The notes beneath the pieces were generated by a model. The model was not told where the DNA came from and did not search any database. It saw only the letters and a program-made list of their open reading frames with translations. A stretch of 33,951 bases of DNA from the NCBI GenBank assembly GCA_003833135.1, contig QZLH01000478.1:9333-43283 (forward strand), written 5' to 3'. Numbering within the stretch: the stretch's first letter is position 1; each line of letters opens with the position of its first letter. Source of the stretch: Oehlia diaphana (lineage: Eukaryota; Glomeromycota; Glomeromycetes; Glomerales; Glomeraceae). Below, piece by piece: positions 8,537 to 19,586 of the stretch. A program made the position numbers and the translations under genes.

Positions 8537-10340
8537 TTAAAAACATACATACATGTCGTTTTATATAATAGTTTTATCCTTATCTCATCCGAATGTATTT
8601 AAAAAAGAAGAAAAAAGCGAAACAAAGATGGTAAAACTGCGGAGTTAATACTTACAACAAATTATAATGTCCCGGAACAATTTCTTATTCGTCATCAATT
8701 GATAATGACGCCAAAAAATCAGATGGCCTAAATCGTATGCTAAAGATGCTAATAACGTAATCTGAGATTCAAATGATATAAAAAAATTCCGGTATGACAT
8801 GCGCCTTAAACAATCATTTATTTTATTATATTGTTGTAGTTTAGTATATAAGCATTACTCATTTCTTTTTTTCTTTTAGCTTTGAATTTAAGGGACTTTT
8901 TATTGAATCCCTGTTTTTTATTTTGAGAATCCTATTTCACAACTATCAAATTGTATTTTTATTTTAACCTAATACCTAATTTCTTATATAGTTTTATAAC
9001 CTGTTTCTTAAAAATCATAAAATTTAGATAGAAAATAAAAATATAAATATTATAAAAAATTTTTAGGGTAACAATTAAAATAAATAATAAGTATTATAAT
9101 CAATAATTTTAATTTTACTGTATAATTTTTTCTAATTTAATCCTTGATTTCTCTTATGATTATTTTGAGTAAATAATAGAAAATAAAGTATCAAATATAT
9201 AATAAATAGTAAAGCAAAGTAAAAGGTTATTAAAAACTATTAATTAAGTGTTTTAACTTTCTAATGTATTTGTAATATTCACTTTTCCATCCTGTATTGT
9301 CCTGCCTATCTGTTTATGAAATAGTATATGTTTATTTCAGCAAGTCTAATATTACTAGTTTCAAAGTAAAAAAATTAATATTTTCTGATTTTTTATGAAT
9401 ATTATGAATAGAAGTTCAAGAGTTCTATTTTTACAAACAAAAAATATGTATTTTTTAAGTAGTTTAGCATCTAAAAATCACTGTGTAAAATTTTTTAAAC
9501 ATTTAAAATGTGGGTATATGATTAACTAAAAAAAGTTTTTTTTTCATATAATTTATTATAAAAATAATATTTTATTTAGTATTATAAAATATTTTAAAAT
9601 ACTTAAAAATATATTTAATTATAAAATAAAATTACAGATAAATCTATCTGTAAAAATAAAACAAAGTAATGGATTAAATTATTTTATTGGCCAAGTCAAA
9701 GACAATTAAATTTAGCATCACAAGTACTGGATTTATATAGAAAAGAGGATGTTACTCTTTATATACATATTTTTTTTCAATACATTCCAGAATTTTTGCA
9801 GAATCTAAAGAAAAAAAATATAAGATTGTGAGTTTTTTCTACTTCAAGCATTGAAAAAAAACCATAATCAAGTATATCATTTTATTTTTTTTTTTTAAAA
9901 CCATTTTGTTTGACTAATTACGTTATCTTTATCTATAAATTTTAGGTTAGATTATTTTTTGTGGAATAACTATGGGTGGCAAAATCAGAGAAAAATCTGT
10001 AATATATGATATAATGGAGTTTAAAAATCATCAGTTATATTATTTAATAAATAATATATTATAAGAAATTCTGATGTAATATATTAATACAGGTGACAAA
10101 GAAAATAAAGACTAAAAGTGAAATTTACTTACTTTAATTCATATCTTGAAGTGGTTAAGGTAAAATATAATGAAATTTCTTCTTAACAGACTGTTTTTAA
10201 ATTGTTGGATAAAAATAATGAATCTTCTTGAAATATTAAAAATTATGAATTTGGTATAGATGTTTGATTTATATTACTATAATAAAAAAATCATAAATAA
10301 ATGTATATTTTAAAAAAAATAAAATAAAATAAAACTTATT
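8537..10340. other. AT-rich intergenic DNA, no gene seen
   Basis: The first ~300 bp would hold the promoter of the minus-strand orphan gene. The rest is AT-rich with scattered slightly richer patches (9660-9790, 9960-10250) that contain broken open stretches on the + strand. I could not assign them to any family; they are probably transposon decay. Confidence 0.45.
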
Positions 10341-10349
10341 ACTTTTCTT

Positions 10350-10910
10350 GAAATTCTCCAGAGTCTGTAATAAAATTACATATTATTTTTCCTAATATGA
10401 ACTTTCTATTATTTTCTGATAATACTGTCTGGCTTCATATAAATTTAACTTGATATGTATTTTCATAATCTTCAAGTAAAACAGAACCTTTAGTATTAGA
10501 GAATTTTGTCAGAAATTTTACTGATTATAGTGAAGTATTTACTTGAGTTTGTTTTCTCCTATTAACCCCCCAAAATAACATTGATATTTAAGTTTAGTAG
10601 AATTGTATTTGAACTTTTTTTATCTTTAAATAAATACACAAATATATTTTCTGAAAATATTTTAATTGAAAAGCATTTTTTTTCAATGGTATATTAAGAA
10701 AAACCTAGTTTTTTTTAATAAGAAGTTAAGAATTATAAAGGAGTTAATGTAATGAGATATTTGTTCTAAAGTAGGATGAGAAAAAGAATAGAAATGAGGT
10801 ATTATTTTATTGTGTAAATGTTTATTTCTTTTATGAACGAATAATTTTTGATAAGTTGTAAAAGCTTTAAAATAAAACTTACAATAAATAGATAATGGGT
10901 TTTCTATCAA
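10350..10910 (-). pseudogene. Decayed C2H2-type zinc-finger protein gene
   Basis: On the minus strand, 10910-10683 is open for 75 codons and contains YCKFYFKAFTTYQKLFVHK followed by RNKH. This has the C-x2-C...H-x3/4-H layout of a C2H2 finger, but the second Cys is Tyr (TAT, one G-to-A step from TGT). Further downstream (about 10500-10345) another minus-strand stretch reads LLEDYENTYQVKFI, then TGA where Trp may have stood, then TVLSENNRKFILGKI and FITDSGEFQEK. The two pieces probably derive from one multi-part gene, now broken by stops and frame changes. It may have come from a transposon or an expanded gene family. The zinc-finger reading is reasonable; the linkage is inference. Confidence 0.5.
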
Positions 10911-12047
10911 GATGTGAAAAACTACTGTACAATGATTACTAAATAAATATTATATAATACATATAATAATCATATTATTGATCTATATAATAAAATTGAA
11001 GAGAAGTCAAATTGGCCCATATATTAGCCAGTAGATCCTACTTCTATTGGTTAGAAGTAAAAAAAGTCTTTTACAATTATTATATGACAATAATAATATA
11101 ATATATATTATGAACTGAACTATATATTTTTTTTACATATATTCTAATGATGTAATAATATAATAATAATTGATCACAATAAAAAAAAGAGAAAATTAAT
11201 TTTATTAATCATTTATTATATAAAAGTATATTATTTACAATGCAGTAGATCATAATTATATTTGTGATAAATATTCACATATATTACTATAGATTATCAT
11301 ATAATATAGTATGCAATCTGATTTATCAATTTATCCTAACCATAGTATTATAAGTATAAATATACTAATTTATAATTTTTTTACCTTTATAATATCCCAG
11401 AAATCGATTACATTACTTCTAATAAGCTTGAACTATAGAGTAACTTTCCATCTTTTCTCTAAATTTTCTTAAAAAGCTGAATCTTATTTGATTTATAAAT
11501 AAGAAATTATAAACTTATATGTAATTTTTCTGTATGACTATACATTTTATATTAGATATTGCAATAGAGTTATATTCCGCATTAAATAATATTTAATATA
11601 CTGGGATTATAATAGTAAATAACTTGTATAATTTGGTTTGAAAGATATATATAGAAAAAAAGATTGTTAGTTTTTATATGTAAAGTAACAACTAAAGTAA
11701 TGGATATTAATGATAATTTGTTAGAAGTATTCTCTCAAAATCAATCTTTTATGCTTCTATGCAAATTATATTAAAAAGTTGGTAAAGTTGATGCTCAGCC
11801 ATTCAGGCTATATTTACAAATTTAATTTAACACTAATCATTTGTCTTAATGAATTAATAGAAAAAGAATAGAAGAAGGCATGATATAAATTAAATATGAA
11901 AATTCAAAGTTATTTTGTGCTTGGTACTTCTTTTACTGATTAAAATTAAACTTTCAATTATTAAAAGTTTTCAGCATAATTTTTATCAATTGATCATGTG
12001 ATTTGTTATATTTTTGATCAATAGCAAAAATTGGTAAAATCAATTAT
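10911..12047. other. AT-rich intergenic DNA, no gene seen
   Basis: No supported gene. A small richer patch occurs at 11010-11060. Microsatellite-like AT stretches dominate. It ends at the left target duplication of the retroelement. Confidence 0.5.
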
Positions 12048-12050
12048 AAA

Positions 12051-12065
12051 TCAACTGATACTAAT
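12051..12065. repeat. Target site duplication, left copy
   Basis: TCAACTGATACTAAT, identical to 13097-13111. Up to three preceding A residues may belong to it but cannot be told from the poly-A tail on the other side. Confidence 0.85.
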
Positions 12066-13096
12066 AGGGGTTGATTACCCTTAGCTCATTAGTTAGTCTG
12101 TGAGTTTTCTTATAAAAGCCTGATTATGGTGAAAACATAGGTTCAATTCTGGTTGATCACAGAATCTGTACTGAATTTTACTGTATGCGAAAATACCATA
12201 TCGTTAAAGTGGAGGCATAAGATTAGTGTGAACTGCATCATGGTATATCAGTATGTACAATTAAGTTGCACATTTTAACAGAAAGTCATGGTATTTTCTA
12301 TTCTGAGCCTGAAGCAATGGTAAGTCGTTTGTTCTGTCTAGGTAGTCACTGCTGGTAAACTACTTGGGTGGACTCTTGTCTTGATGATCATTTTATGATA
12401 CTACTAAGAGTATGGTAAACTTTACTGCAGAGTTCGCATACTAGATAGGGTTCATGGATAGTAAAGTCTTAGATGTAATGTCTTTGTGATAGTTTACCTG
12501 CTAATAGGTTTAGACCAACTAAGATGTTCGTCAGCTCACAAATATATAAGGTTCTGAGGTGAGGTTCGATTTCTCAACGTATTTGGTGTATTGATGGTGA
12601 AATCTGGGTGATCGAGGTAAGTTACTTATAATATAGGGAGATCCTATACCCTCAAAGTTTACTGTTCTAGTAGTCACTACTATACTATTGGGAGATTGAT
12701 AACTGTGGTGGGCTGGAATAGTAATCATAGTCTGTAATAGGCTTTGAATGAGATTATACCAGTTAAAACTACTATGAAAGACCTTCTAGATGTTAGCTTT
12801 ATTATATCTGCCTGTATGGGTCAATTGTTTCTGCACTTGTCTGGAAGTGTGAACCCTTACTATACTTGATATATAGTGCTGAAATGCCTAGTTAAAAGTA
12901 CATCCAACCTAATATAGTAATTTAGGAGTATAGAAGGATAGTTACTTTACCTTTGCTCATAAAAGTGGGATTAATGCTTCACACTGTACCCTAACATGTT
13001 TCCTGATCAGCTACCATAAGGTAGTTTGGAGATTTGTCAATTGGTTTACTATAGCATTTAAAGAGTACTTCTAAAAAGTATTAAAAAAAAAAAAAA
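12066..13096 (+). mobile_element. Long tRNA-headed SINE-like retroelement, ~1.03 kb
   Basis: The insert is bounded by a perfect 15-bp (up to 18-bp) target duplication and ends in a 14-A tail, the hallmark of LINE-mediated retrotransposition. Its 5' end holds RNA polymerase III promoter-like boxes: TAGCTCATTAGTTAG (A box, 12082-12096) and GGTTCAATTCT (B box, 12140-12150), placed as in a tRNA. Partly complementary GTTGATTA and TGATCAC segments flank them like a decayed acceptor stem. A second B-box-like word, GGTTCGATTTC, lies at 12563-12573. The body is clearly less AT-rich than both flanks and has no long open frame, so it must depend on an enzyme made elsewhere. Most SINEs are 100-500 bp, so this is unusually long; a retroposed non-coding RNA with a tRNA-like 5' end is the alternative. 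Confidence 0.75.
12082..12150 (+). promoter_or_regulatory. Internal Pol III promoter-like A and B boxes
   Basis: The A box at 12082-12096 closely follows the tRNA D-arm consensus (TAGCTCAGTNGGTTAG). The B box at 12140-12150 matches GGTTCRANTCC except at the penultimate base. The 43 bases between them are slightly more than in a simple tRNA, as in long-variable-arm or intron-bearing ancestors. There is no intact cloverleaf. Confidence 0.6.
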
Positions 13097-13111
13097 TCAA
13101 CTGATACTAAT
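13097..13111. repeat. Target site duplication, right copy
   Basis: Identical to 12051-12065, directly after the A tail (13083-13096). Confidence 0.85.
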
Positions 13112-13432
13112 TGTTAAATAAAAACTTGTTTAATCTTTTAGTAAAAAATTGATTTATACTAATTGTTATATGAAAAATACACTGGTCAAAATTATTTATT
13201 TTGTTATTAAGATCTTTTAGCAAAATTTTATCTAAAGTATTATGTGATTTAACTAGATTTTGGCTAAACTTAAAAATTGAAAAAAAATTGATTAATAACT
13301 TTTTGATCAATATTTTATAATTATGTATTACATGCATTATATAATATTACTATACATTAACTTTATTTAGACTTTTTTTTCTCATACTTTCATCTCTTCT
13401 TTCCACTTATTTTACTTTTTCACATTATACAT

Positions 13433-13594
13433 ATTGCCTAAATTATTTTAGGCTACTATAATTATAAGTAAAATCCCAAATTTAATTATGCCATCTCAAA
13501 TTATTTTAGTATTTTACATAGTAAATTACATATAAACTGAATGGATTACAGCATTCCAAATTATAATTATGGCATTCCAAAATAATTTGAGCAG
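13433..13594 (+). repeat. Dispersed palindromic repeat, copy 1
   Basis: Starts ATTGCCTAAATTATTTTAGGCT and ends ATTCCAAAATAATTTGAGCAG, with AAATTTAATTATG internally. The same order of blocks recurs at 27331-27400 in a shorter form. The end blocks are inverted complements of each other, as in a MITE. Confidence 0.55.
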
Positions 13595-14360
13595 TATATA
13601 TATTTCACACACTTCTTTGTTACTCTTTCATCTTTTTCCTTTATACTCTCTCACTTTTTGTCTTTCTCTTTTACCTTTCTTTTGTCCACTCTTTTTTTTT
13701 TAGGTAATGGTCTCAGCTTTTTGGAAATGGTATTTCAGTAAATTTTTAATTTTTATTTCTCTTGTTCATTTTAATAAACTAATTTTAAAATATTTTTTTT
13801 TAATTCTTCAACTTTTAAACACATAAGAACTTCAGTAAAAAAGAATTTAATTTTACTTAACAAAACATTTACTAATGTTTTTGTTCTTTTTTTTGTAAAT
13901 TCAAGATTCTCTCAAAGTATAATGATATTGGAGAATGCTTTAATAGCAGAAAAATAATTTGTAAAAATTATATGTTAGTATTAAACTAATAAACTAATAC
14001 TTTAATTTAAACCAATTACATGCGAAAAAAACATAATATTTATCTTTTGCTAATCCTAATCCATAAATTATCTGGCAGATGATTTATAAGTCCGTTTTGT
14101 AATTTTATAATTTTATGCCATAAACATATATATTTTTATCAGATAAAGCTCACGTTCAAATATTGTGAAATAAAGGTACACCGACCAGTAAATCGTTAAA
14201 AAAAAAGAATTTATGATAAAGCTTTTACATTTTTTTAATCAGAATTCTCGTTATTATTTACGCTACTTGATAAGGGTCTTATAACAAAGGTAACGGTACT
14301 AATTGACAAAAGTACACAAAATTGAAATCGGTTTACAGAAATGAATCAAATATTATATAA

Positions 14361-14435
14361 AAATGTTTTCAAAACTGTGATGTGAACGAAAAGAGAGAGG
14401 AAATATTTTCAAACTGTGATGTGAACAAAAAAAAG
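14361..14435. repeat. 40-bp tandem duplication
   Basis: AAATGTTTTCAAAACTGTGA... (14361-14400) is repeated with few changes as AAATATTTTCAAACTGTGAT... (14401-14435). Both copies share CTGTGATGTGAAC. It lies ~260 bp downstream of the CsbD-like stop codon. Confidence 0.7.
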
Positions 14436-14694
14436 CGATATAAATATTGTCGAAGAAAGCATGGTAAACATACATAAATATATCATGATCGGCACCTCTA
14501 ATTTTGTAGGATTTATGTTTGCACGAGATAATAATTTTTGATTTAATGATTATTTGTGAAAAATATTTTATTTAAATAAAACGTATTAAAGACTACCTGG
14601 TTTCGATATAAAATTAATGAAATAACAAATATAAATAAATATATATATATTAATGAATGTTACAAATGTTTTTTAGATTAAAATTTTTACGGTT

Positions 14695-15209
14695 TTACTC
14701 ATTCCTCTCCATTTTACTTTCTCCCTTTAATTTAGTAGCGTATCCTTGAGCTTCCATCTTATCATCTCCAATGGTACTACCAACATTTTCCTTAACGACG
14801 CCTTTGACTTTATCACCAGCGCCTGATACATATTCAGAAGCTTTAGCTGCTTCAAGTTCAGCATTGCCATCAAGACGTTGTTGGGCGCCAGCTTTTTCAA
14901 GATCAGTATAACCAAGAGTAGATCCAACCATTTCTTTTACAGCTCCGACCGCAGCATTATAATTCCCGGTAATTTTCGAAGGGGCTTTGTCAGCTGCATC
15001 ATATTCGGCATTACTACGGTCTTGTGTTATTTTACCTTCAGTTTGAAGTCTTTCGTTGCCAGTTAAGTTGCCAACTACCACAAGAAAAGTGATATGAGAA
15101 TTTTATTAAATAATGATGTTTAATTACGAAACAACACCTTACCTTGTTCTTTAGCGGAACCAGTGTAATAGTTGACGTTAGCATTAGTTTTGCTTGGTTG
15201 ATCAGACAT
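14695..15209 (-). CDS. CsbD/Hmp1-like stress-response protein (148 aa)
   Basis: Two exons, 15209-15143 and 15074-14695, with a 68-bp intron (GTAAGG...GGTAG) that splits a Val codon. The protein begins MSDQPSKTNANVNYYTGSAK and is small, hydrophilic and rich in Gly, Ala, Lys and Glu. It has CsbD-type units: SAKEQVGNLTGNERLQTEGK (residues ~18-37), AVGAVKEMVGSTLGYTDLEK in the middle, and a C-terminal unit GDKVKGVVKENVGSTIGDDK followed by MEAQGYATKLKG. The family includes bacterial CsbD, a sigma-B general-stress protein, and fungal proteins related to Ustilago Hmp1, which was reported to bind mismatched or cruciform DNA. The biochemical role remains uncertain. It is cytosolic or nuclear by composition, with no signal peptide. 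It is divergent from the MAP kinase kinase gene; CRE-like sites lie 135-215 bp upstream of its start. It appears intact. Confidence 0.9.
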
Positions 15210-15964
15210 TGTTAATGATTTTTTTGATCGAAGATTTTTAATTGTTTAATACTTTTTTGAATCGATGAATTTTGACTGAAAAAAAAAACGAGGGGAAAAC
15301 GCTAGTTATATAATTGTTAACCATTGCCAGGTATGTCATGTTAACGTCATTAAAATTTGACGAAATAAAATTGTCATTAATACATCATCTGTGCATAAGA
15401 AACCGATGATGTCATGATGTCATAGATAGTCATCATATCATCATTTCTCTTGTTGATCCAAATCATCAAGTCAAAATATCCGACTACAATGTAAGGGAAT
15501 GTAGTAGACATCAAATGAGTGATTGACTCATGTGTGGTCCAAATATTGATCTTGTTCAACAAAAAAAGACAAAAAAAGAGAGATCGAGGAAAAAAGCCAA
15601 GTTGAAATTAACAATTAATTAGCTTTTTGAACTGTAAAATGTCAACAAATAGAAATCTTCACTAATTCGTAATATCTTGGGATATACCTTATACTTATTA
15701 CTTTTATTGGATAATTTCAAGTTTTATAGTTCAACACAAAAAAAAATCGACCTTTTTGAGTTACTTGCACAACAGTAAACTGTTTGGAGTTACATTATAT
15801 TCAGCATTCTTGTTCTCTCTCTTATTTCAATTTTTTTTTCATAAATAATTCCATAAAAATTTCATTTTAACTATATTTGATAGTTATTTTTCATTCATTC
15901 TTCGAATCGCTTTTTTTTATACTTTTTCAATTCCATAAACTAACAAAAAAAAACAGAGATCTAC
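15210..15964. promoter_or_regulatory. Shared divergent intergenic/promoter region
   Basis: About 755 bp separate the CsbD-like and MAP kinase kinase start codons. It contains CRE-like words (15344-15349, 15407-15422) near the CsbD side. On the kinase side it has pyrimidine-rich and A-rich stretches (15800-15955) typical of fungal 5' leaders. Confidence 0.5.
15344..15422. promoter_or_regulatory. Candidate CRE/ATF-type sites
   Basis: ACGTCA at 15344-15349 is a CRE half-site. TGATGTCA occurs twice head-to-tail (15407-15414 and 15415-15422), each one base away from the palindromic CRE TGACGTCA. Fungal ATF/CREB bZIP factors act downstream of stress MAP kinases and bind such sites. The link to the adjacent stress gene is inference. 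Confidence 0.35.
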
Positions 15965-17780
15965 ATGTTGCCTAATCCTACTGCTAGATCCATACGCAAA
16001 AAACGAAATATACAGCTAAAGCTTGAAAGTTCTCCAGTTGTTTCGTCACCAAAGAATGGTACGGATGATTCAAAAGATGGATTAGCTCAACGCCTTACAG
16101 ACCTTGAGTTTGGGCTGGAATTTAGATTGGATTTAAAAGCTGAAGATTTGAAACATTTAAAAGAACTTGGAGCAGGCAACGGTGGTACAGTATCGCAAGT
16201 TATGCACATTACCACCAAGACTTTGATGGCAAAAAAGGTATAATATACTAAAAGAAAAACTTTTGGTAGTGATTCAAAATCCAAAAAAAAAAAAAATTTT
16301 TTTCTTGCTAATTTTCACACGTTAGTCAATTAATTATATTTGGGGTAATTATTTCGAACCAAAATAACTAAAAGAAAATTCGCAAACGTTGATGCCCTTT
16401 TTCCCTTTAATTTCTTGAAGTAATTTCTGACATCAATTCATCTTTTTCTTTATAATCGATTCATTTTCTTAGATTATTCATATTGACGCAAATCCAAGTG
16501 TTCGCAAACAAATTCTTCGAGAACTTCAAATTCTCCATGATTGTAATTCTAAATACATAGTATCATTTTATGGTGCATTTATGTCTGATGCAGACATTTC
16601 AATGTGTATGGAATATATGGATGTTGGGTAAGTGCTGTTAGATAATACATAATTTGAAATTTATTTATATATTTTAAGCATGATCTTTCGTTGTTGATTC
16701 CATATATAACTCATTGAACTTTTCGAATATAATATTATTTCAATTTAGTTCACTCGACAACATCTATAAAAAGAAAGGACCTGTACCTTTAGAAATTGTC
16801 GGCAAAATCACGTTGGCAGTATGTTTTATTTCCAATCTTTCCGATATTTATACACTATTTTTATGACTAATTCATTCTTTATTTACAGGTTTTAGAAGGC
16901 CTTAATTATCTCTACGAAAATCATAGGATTATTCATAGAGGTAATCAGAATATCATTTATTTAAAAATTTTTTTTCATATTTTGTAAATAATTTTCCTTC
17001 CTTAAATATACTAATTTTTTTATTATTATTTTAAATATAATAAAGATGTTAAGCCTTCTAATATTCTTGTTAATTCAAAGGGACAGATCAAGATCTGTGA
17101 TTTTGGTGTGTCTGGTCAACTGATCAATTCTATCGCTGATACTTTTGTAGGAACATCAAATTATATGTCGGTGAGTTTTAGTAGTAATATGAACATTATT
17201 TGGAATTCGTTCGATAAATATTTGGTAACGATTCGATTTTTTCTAAAAAAAAAAACTTTAGCCGGAACGTATTCAAGGTGCTTCATATAGTGTTCGCTCT
17301 GATGTTTGGTCAGTTGGTATTACTCTGATGGAATTGGCAATGGGTAGGTTTCCTTTTCCACCGGATGGTAGTCAATTGACTGTATTAGAACTTTTGCAAC
17401 ACATTGTAAATGAGCCCGCTCCAAGGCTACCTACAGGAGAATTTCCAGAAGACTTTGATGATTTTGTTCAGCAATGGTGTGTTGATATGATAATAAACCA
17501 TGTTAGATTAGAAGTAATGTTTGAATAACTTAATTTCTAATAGATATAGATTTTAATTTAAATTCATTTTTCATTTTTTATTTAGTTTGATCAAGGTAGT
17601 AAGTGAGCGGCCATCACCCAATGAATTATTGGTAAGAATCTTTGGTGAAATATTTTTTTTTTTACGACAAATTTCTTAACTAATTAATGAATATTTTTAA
17701 AACAGAAACATTCCTATGTTACAGCTGCGAAAGATTCCAAAGTAGACGTTGAAGCTTGGGCAAAGGGCATTAAGAGATAA
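15965..17780 (+). CDS. MAP kinase kinase, MEK/Ste7/Fuz7-like (336 aa, 8 exons)
   Basis: Exons 15965-16237, 16473-16627, 16749-16818, 16889-16940, 17046-17170, 17262-17476, 17586-17631 and 17706-17780; all seven junctions are in phase. This dual-specificity kinase would phosphorylate a MAP kinase on its TxY loop. Residues 11-20 ([10 protein letters not shown]) form a classic MAPK docking site: basic cluster plus L-x-L. The Gly-rich loop is GAGNGG (69-74). The catalytic Lys is K91, exactly at the end of exon 1. HRDVKPSN is at 182-189, DFG at 202-204, and activation-loop sites S212 and T216 (SIADT) precede SPERIQG (225-231), matching the S-x3-S/T of MEKs. The length is near MEK size, so it resembles pheromone/filamentation MEKs more than large Pbs2 proteins. 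Oddity: [12 protein letters not shown], where the family usually has N/D-P before the ERP segment. Intron 1 is long (235 bp). It is intact. Confidence 0.93.
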
Positions 17781-18154
17781 TAAATATGGTTGTTTTACAA
17801 GGTATAATAGTTCGCAGTTTTTTTTTTTTTTTTGAAGTATATTACATATTTATGCGTGTATATATATATATATTTTTTCTTTGATAATTAATTGCTTCAC
17901 AATGATATTTGATAAATTTAATTTTAGTTAAAAGGAAGGAACGAAATTTGCTGCTTTATTATATATATATATATATATTTTTCTTTTTTCTCTTAGCATG
18001 TATTATGTATAGAAGTTGAATTATGTTATATTAAGTAACTGCTATTGCGGTCACTTAATTTGGTAAATATAATACCTTATATTGATATTAATAGATAATT
18101 CTTTTTCTCTTCGGCGTAATAATAATATTTATCCTTTGTATGTAAACTATTACT

Positions 18155-18195
18155 AGATATTATATATATATATATGTGTATATATATATATATAT
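18155..18195. repeat. TA microsatellite
   Basis: Alternating TA with a GTG interruption. Similar shorter TA runs occur at about 17855 and 17960. Confidence 0.8.
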
Positions 18196-19576
18196 GAGTG
18201 ATTAATTTGATTATTTGGTATGAATAGTGAAATAATTTAATTCAATTCCTCCTTTTATAAAAAGAAAACATTGAAATTTGTAATAAAGATTTTATTTCAG
18301 CCGAAATTGTAAATTGTAGGCAAGATTAATGACGTTACACGCGCAATAATTCGGTCATAAAAATCTTTGTCCAAGGCAATTTTTTTGTCCGAATACTAAT
18401 AGTAAAAAAGTAATACTGTTTGAATTTTGCTTTTCATGTGGTATCAAATTAGATCATAGGTAAGAAACCTTATTTATAAAAGTTGAAACAGACAAGAAAT
18501 GATACAGGATTTGAATAACACACATATCACCGCCTTTCACCATTTTTGTCTTTCAATTACGTAATCTGTTTATAATATGCGCTAAATAAAAAATCAAAGA
18601 TTATTCGTAAAAATTGATGAAATATTTATATTCTAAAAACAACTATGCATCAATCCCAATTTTAAAAAATCTCTATTTTTTACCCCAAAGTTTATCATTA
18701 AAATGTACATTTTGGTCCCCAATGCAAAAGAAATGATGTACACTGCACATCCACGTGGGTTCTCTGATTGTTACAATTTTATCCCTCTATAGAAACTATA
18801 GAAACAATATTTGGTTCTTATTCACATCTCAATTCGTTGTTCTCTCGCTTTCAAATTTCAATCCGACACATTGTTTCTACTGGAATCTATTTTAAATATA
18901 ATATCACTATATCAAAAAATTAAAACTAAGTAGGCCCATATAAAACTGCATGCAGGAACTTTTTTGAATTAAAATATCCGGATATTTGTCAGTCAAAATC
19001 ATTTTAAAAAGCAGATACCAAAATAGTTAAATACTTGCGATTTGCGTTCCAAATGCGTCAAATTGAAATTGTATTATGATCTACTTGGTTGGGGAAAATA
19101 CTTCGTCCATTTTAGTAGTTCTTTACAATTTCGGGAATTCATATGAAAATAACAGATCTTTCTGATGATTATTGTCCTACAATCAAATTTTCAGTTTAAG
19201 CAGAAAATATTGTCTGCATGCAATATATAAGAAAACTGGTTCTTTCCACCTTTTTGAGGAATTTTTTTTTTTTTGTTAATTAAAATATTTTTAACCCTTC
19301 TTTTCAAGTTAATAGGTCCTTTTTTTTTTAAAAAAAAATAAAATTCCCCTTTTCTTAAATTTTTTTTTATCTATCCTGTCTGAATAATAAAAAGCGAATC
19401 GTGCCAACAAAACAAAATTTTTATAATAAGAAAATACGTTATTCGATTGTCTTAGTAGTCAGATTTTTTATAATCATTGTACGATTGGAAAGAAAAAAAT
19501 ATTTAATTGACAACTTGACACATTCCGCGTGGCATCAAATGTGGCAGTGTATAAAAAAAATTCGCCGATAAATAAA

Positions 19577-19586
19577 TATATAAAAG
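19577..19586 (+). promoter_or_regulatory. TATA-like box
   Basis: TATATAAAAG in a slightly more complex context, followed after ~35 bp by a CT-rich stretch. It lies ~1 kb upstream of the kinase start codon, so it would imply a long leader or an unrecognised transcript. Confidence 0.3.

Larger units (their letters stand above)
13112..14694. other. AT-rich intergenic DNA with short repeats
   Basis: It contains the dispersed repeat at 13433-13594, pyrimidine-rich tracts around it (13380-13430, 13610-13700) and a 40-bp tandem duplication at 14361-14435. No supported gene. The last ~100 bases hold the 3' region of the CsbD-like gene. Confidence 0.5.

Noticed and set aside
12066..12160. Functional tRNA gene
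   Set aside because: A and B boxes are present, but no complete cloverleaf forms and the T-stem has mismatches; it is a tRNA-derived head of a larger element.
12531..12728. Minus-strand 65-codon ORF inside the retroelement
   Set aside because: Short, no recognisable domain, antisense to the poly-A orientation; the element looks non-coding.
17855..18195. Multiple TA runs as a CRISPR or satellite array
   Set aside because: Simple dinucleotide microsatellites with no spacers; the host is eukaryotic.
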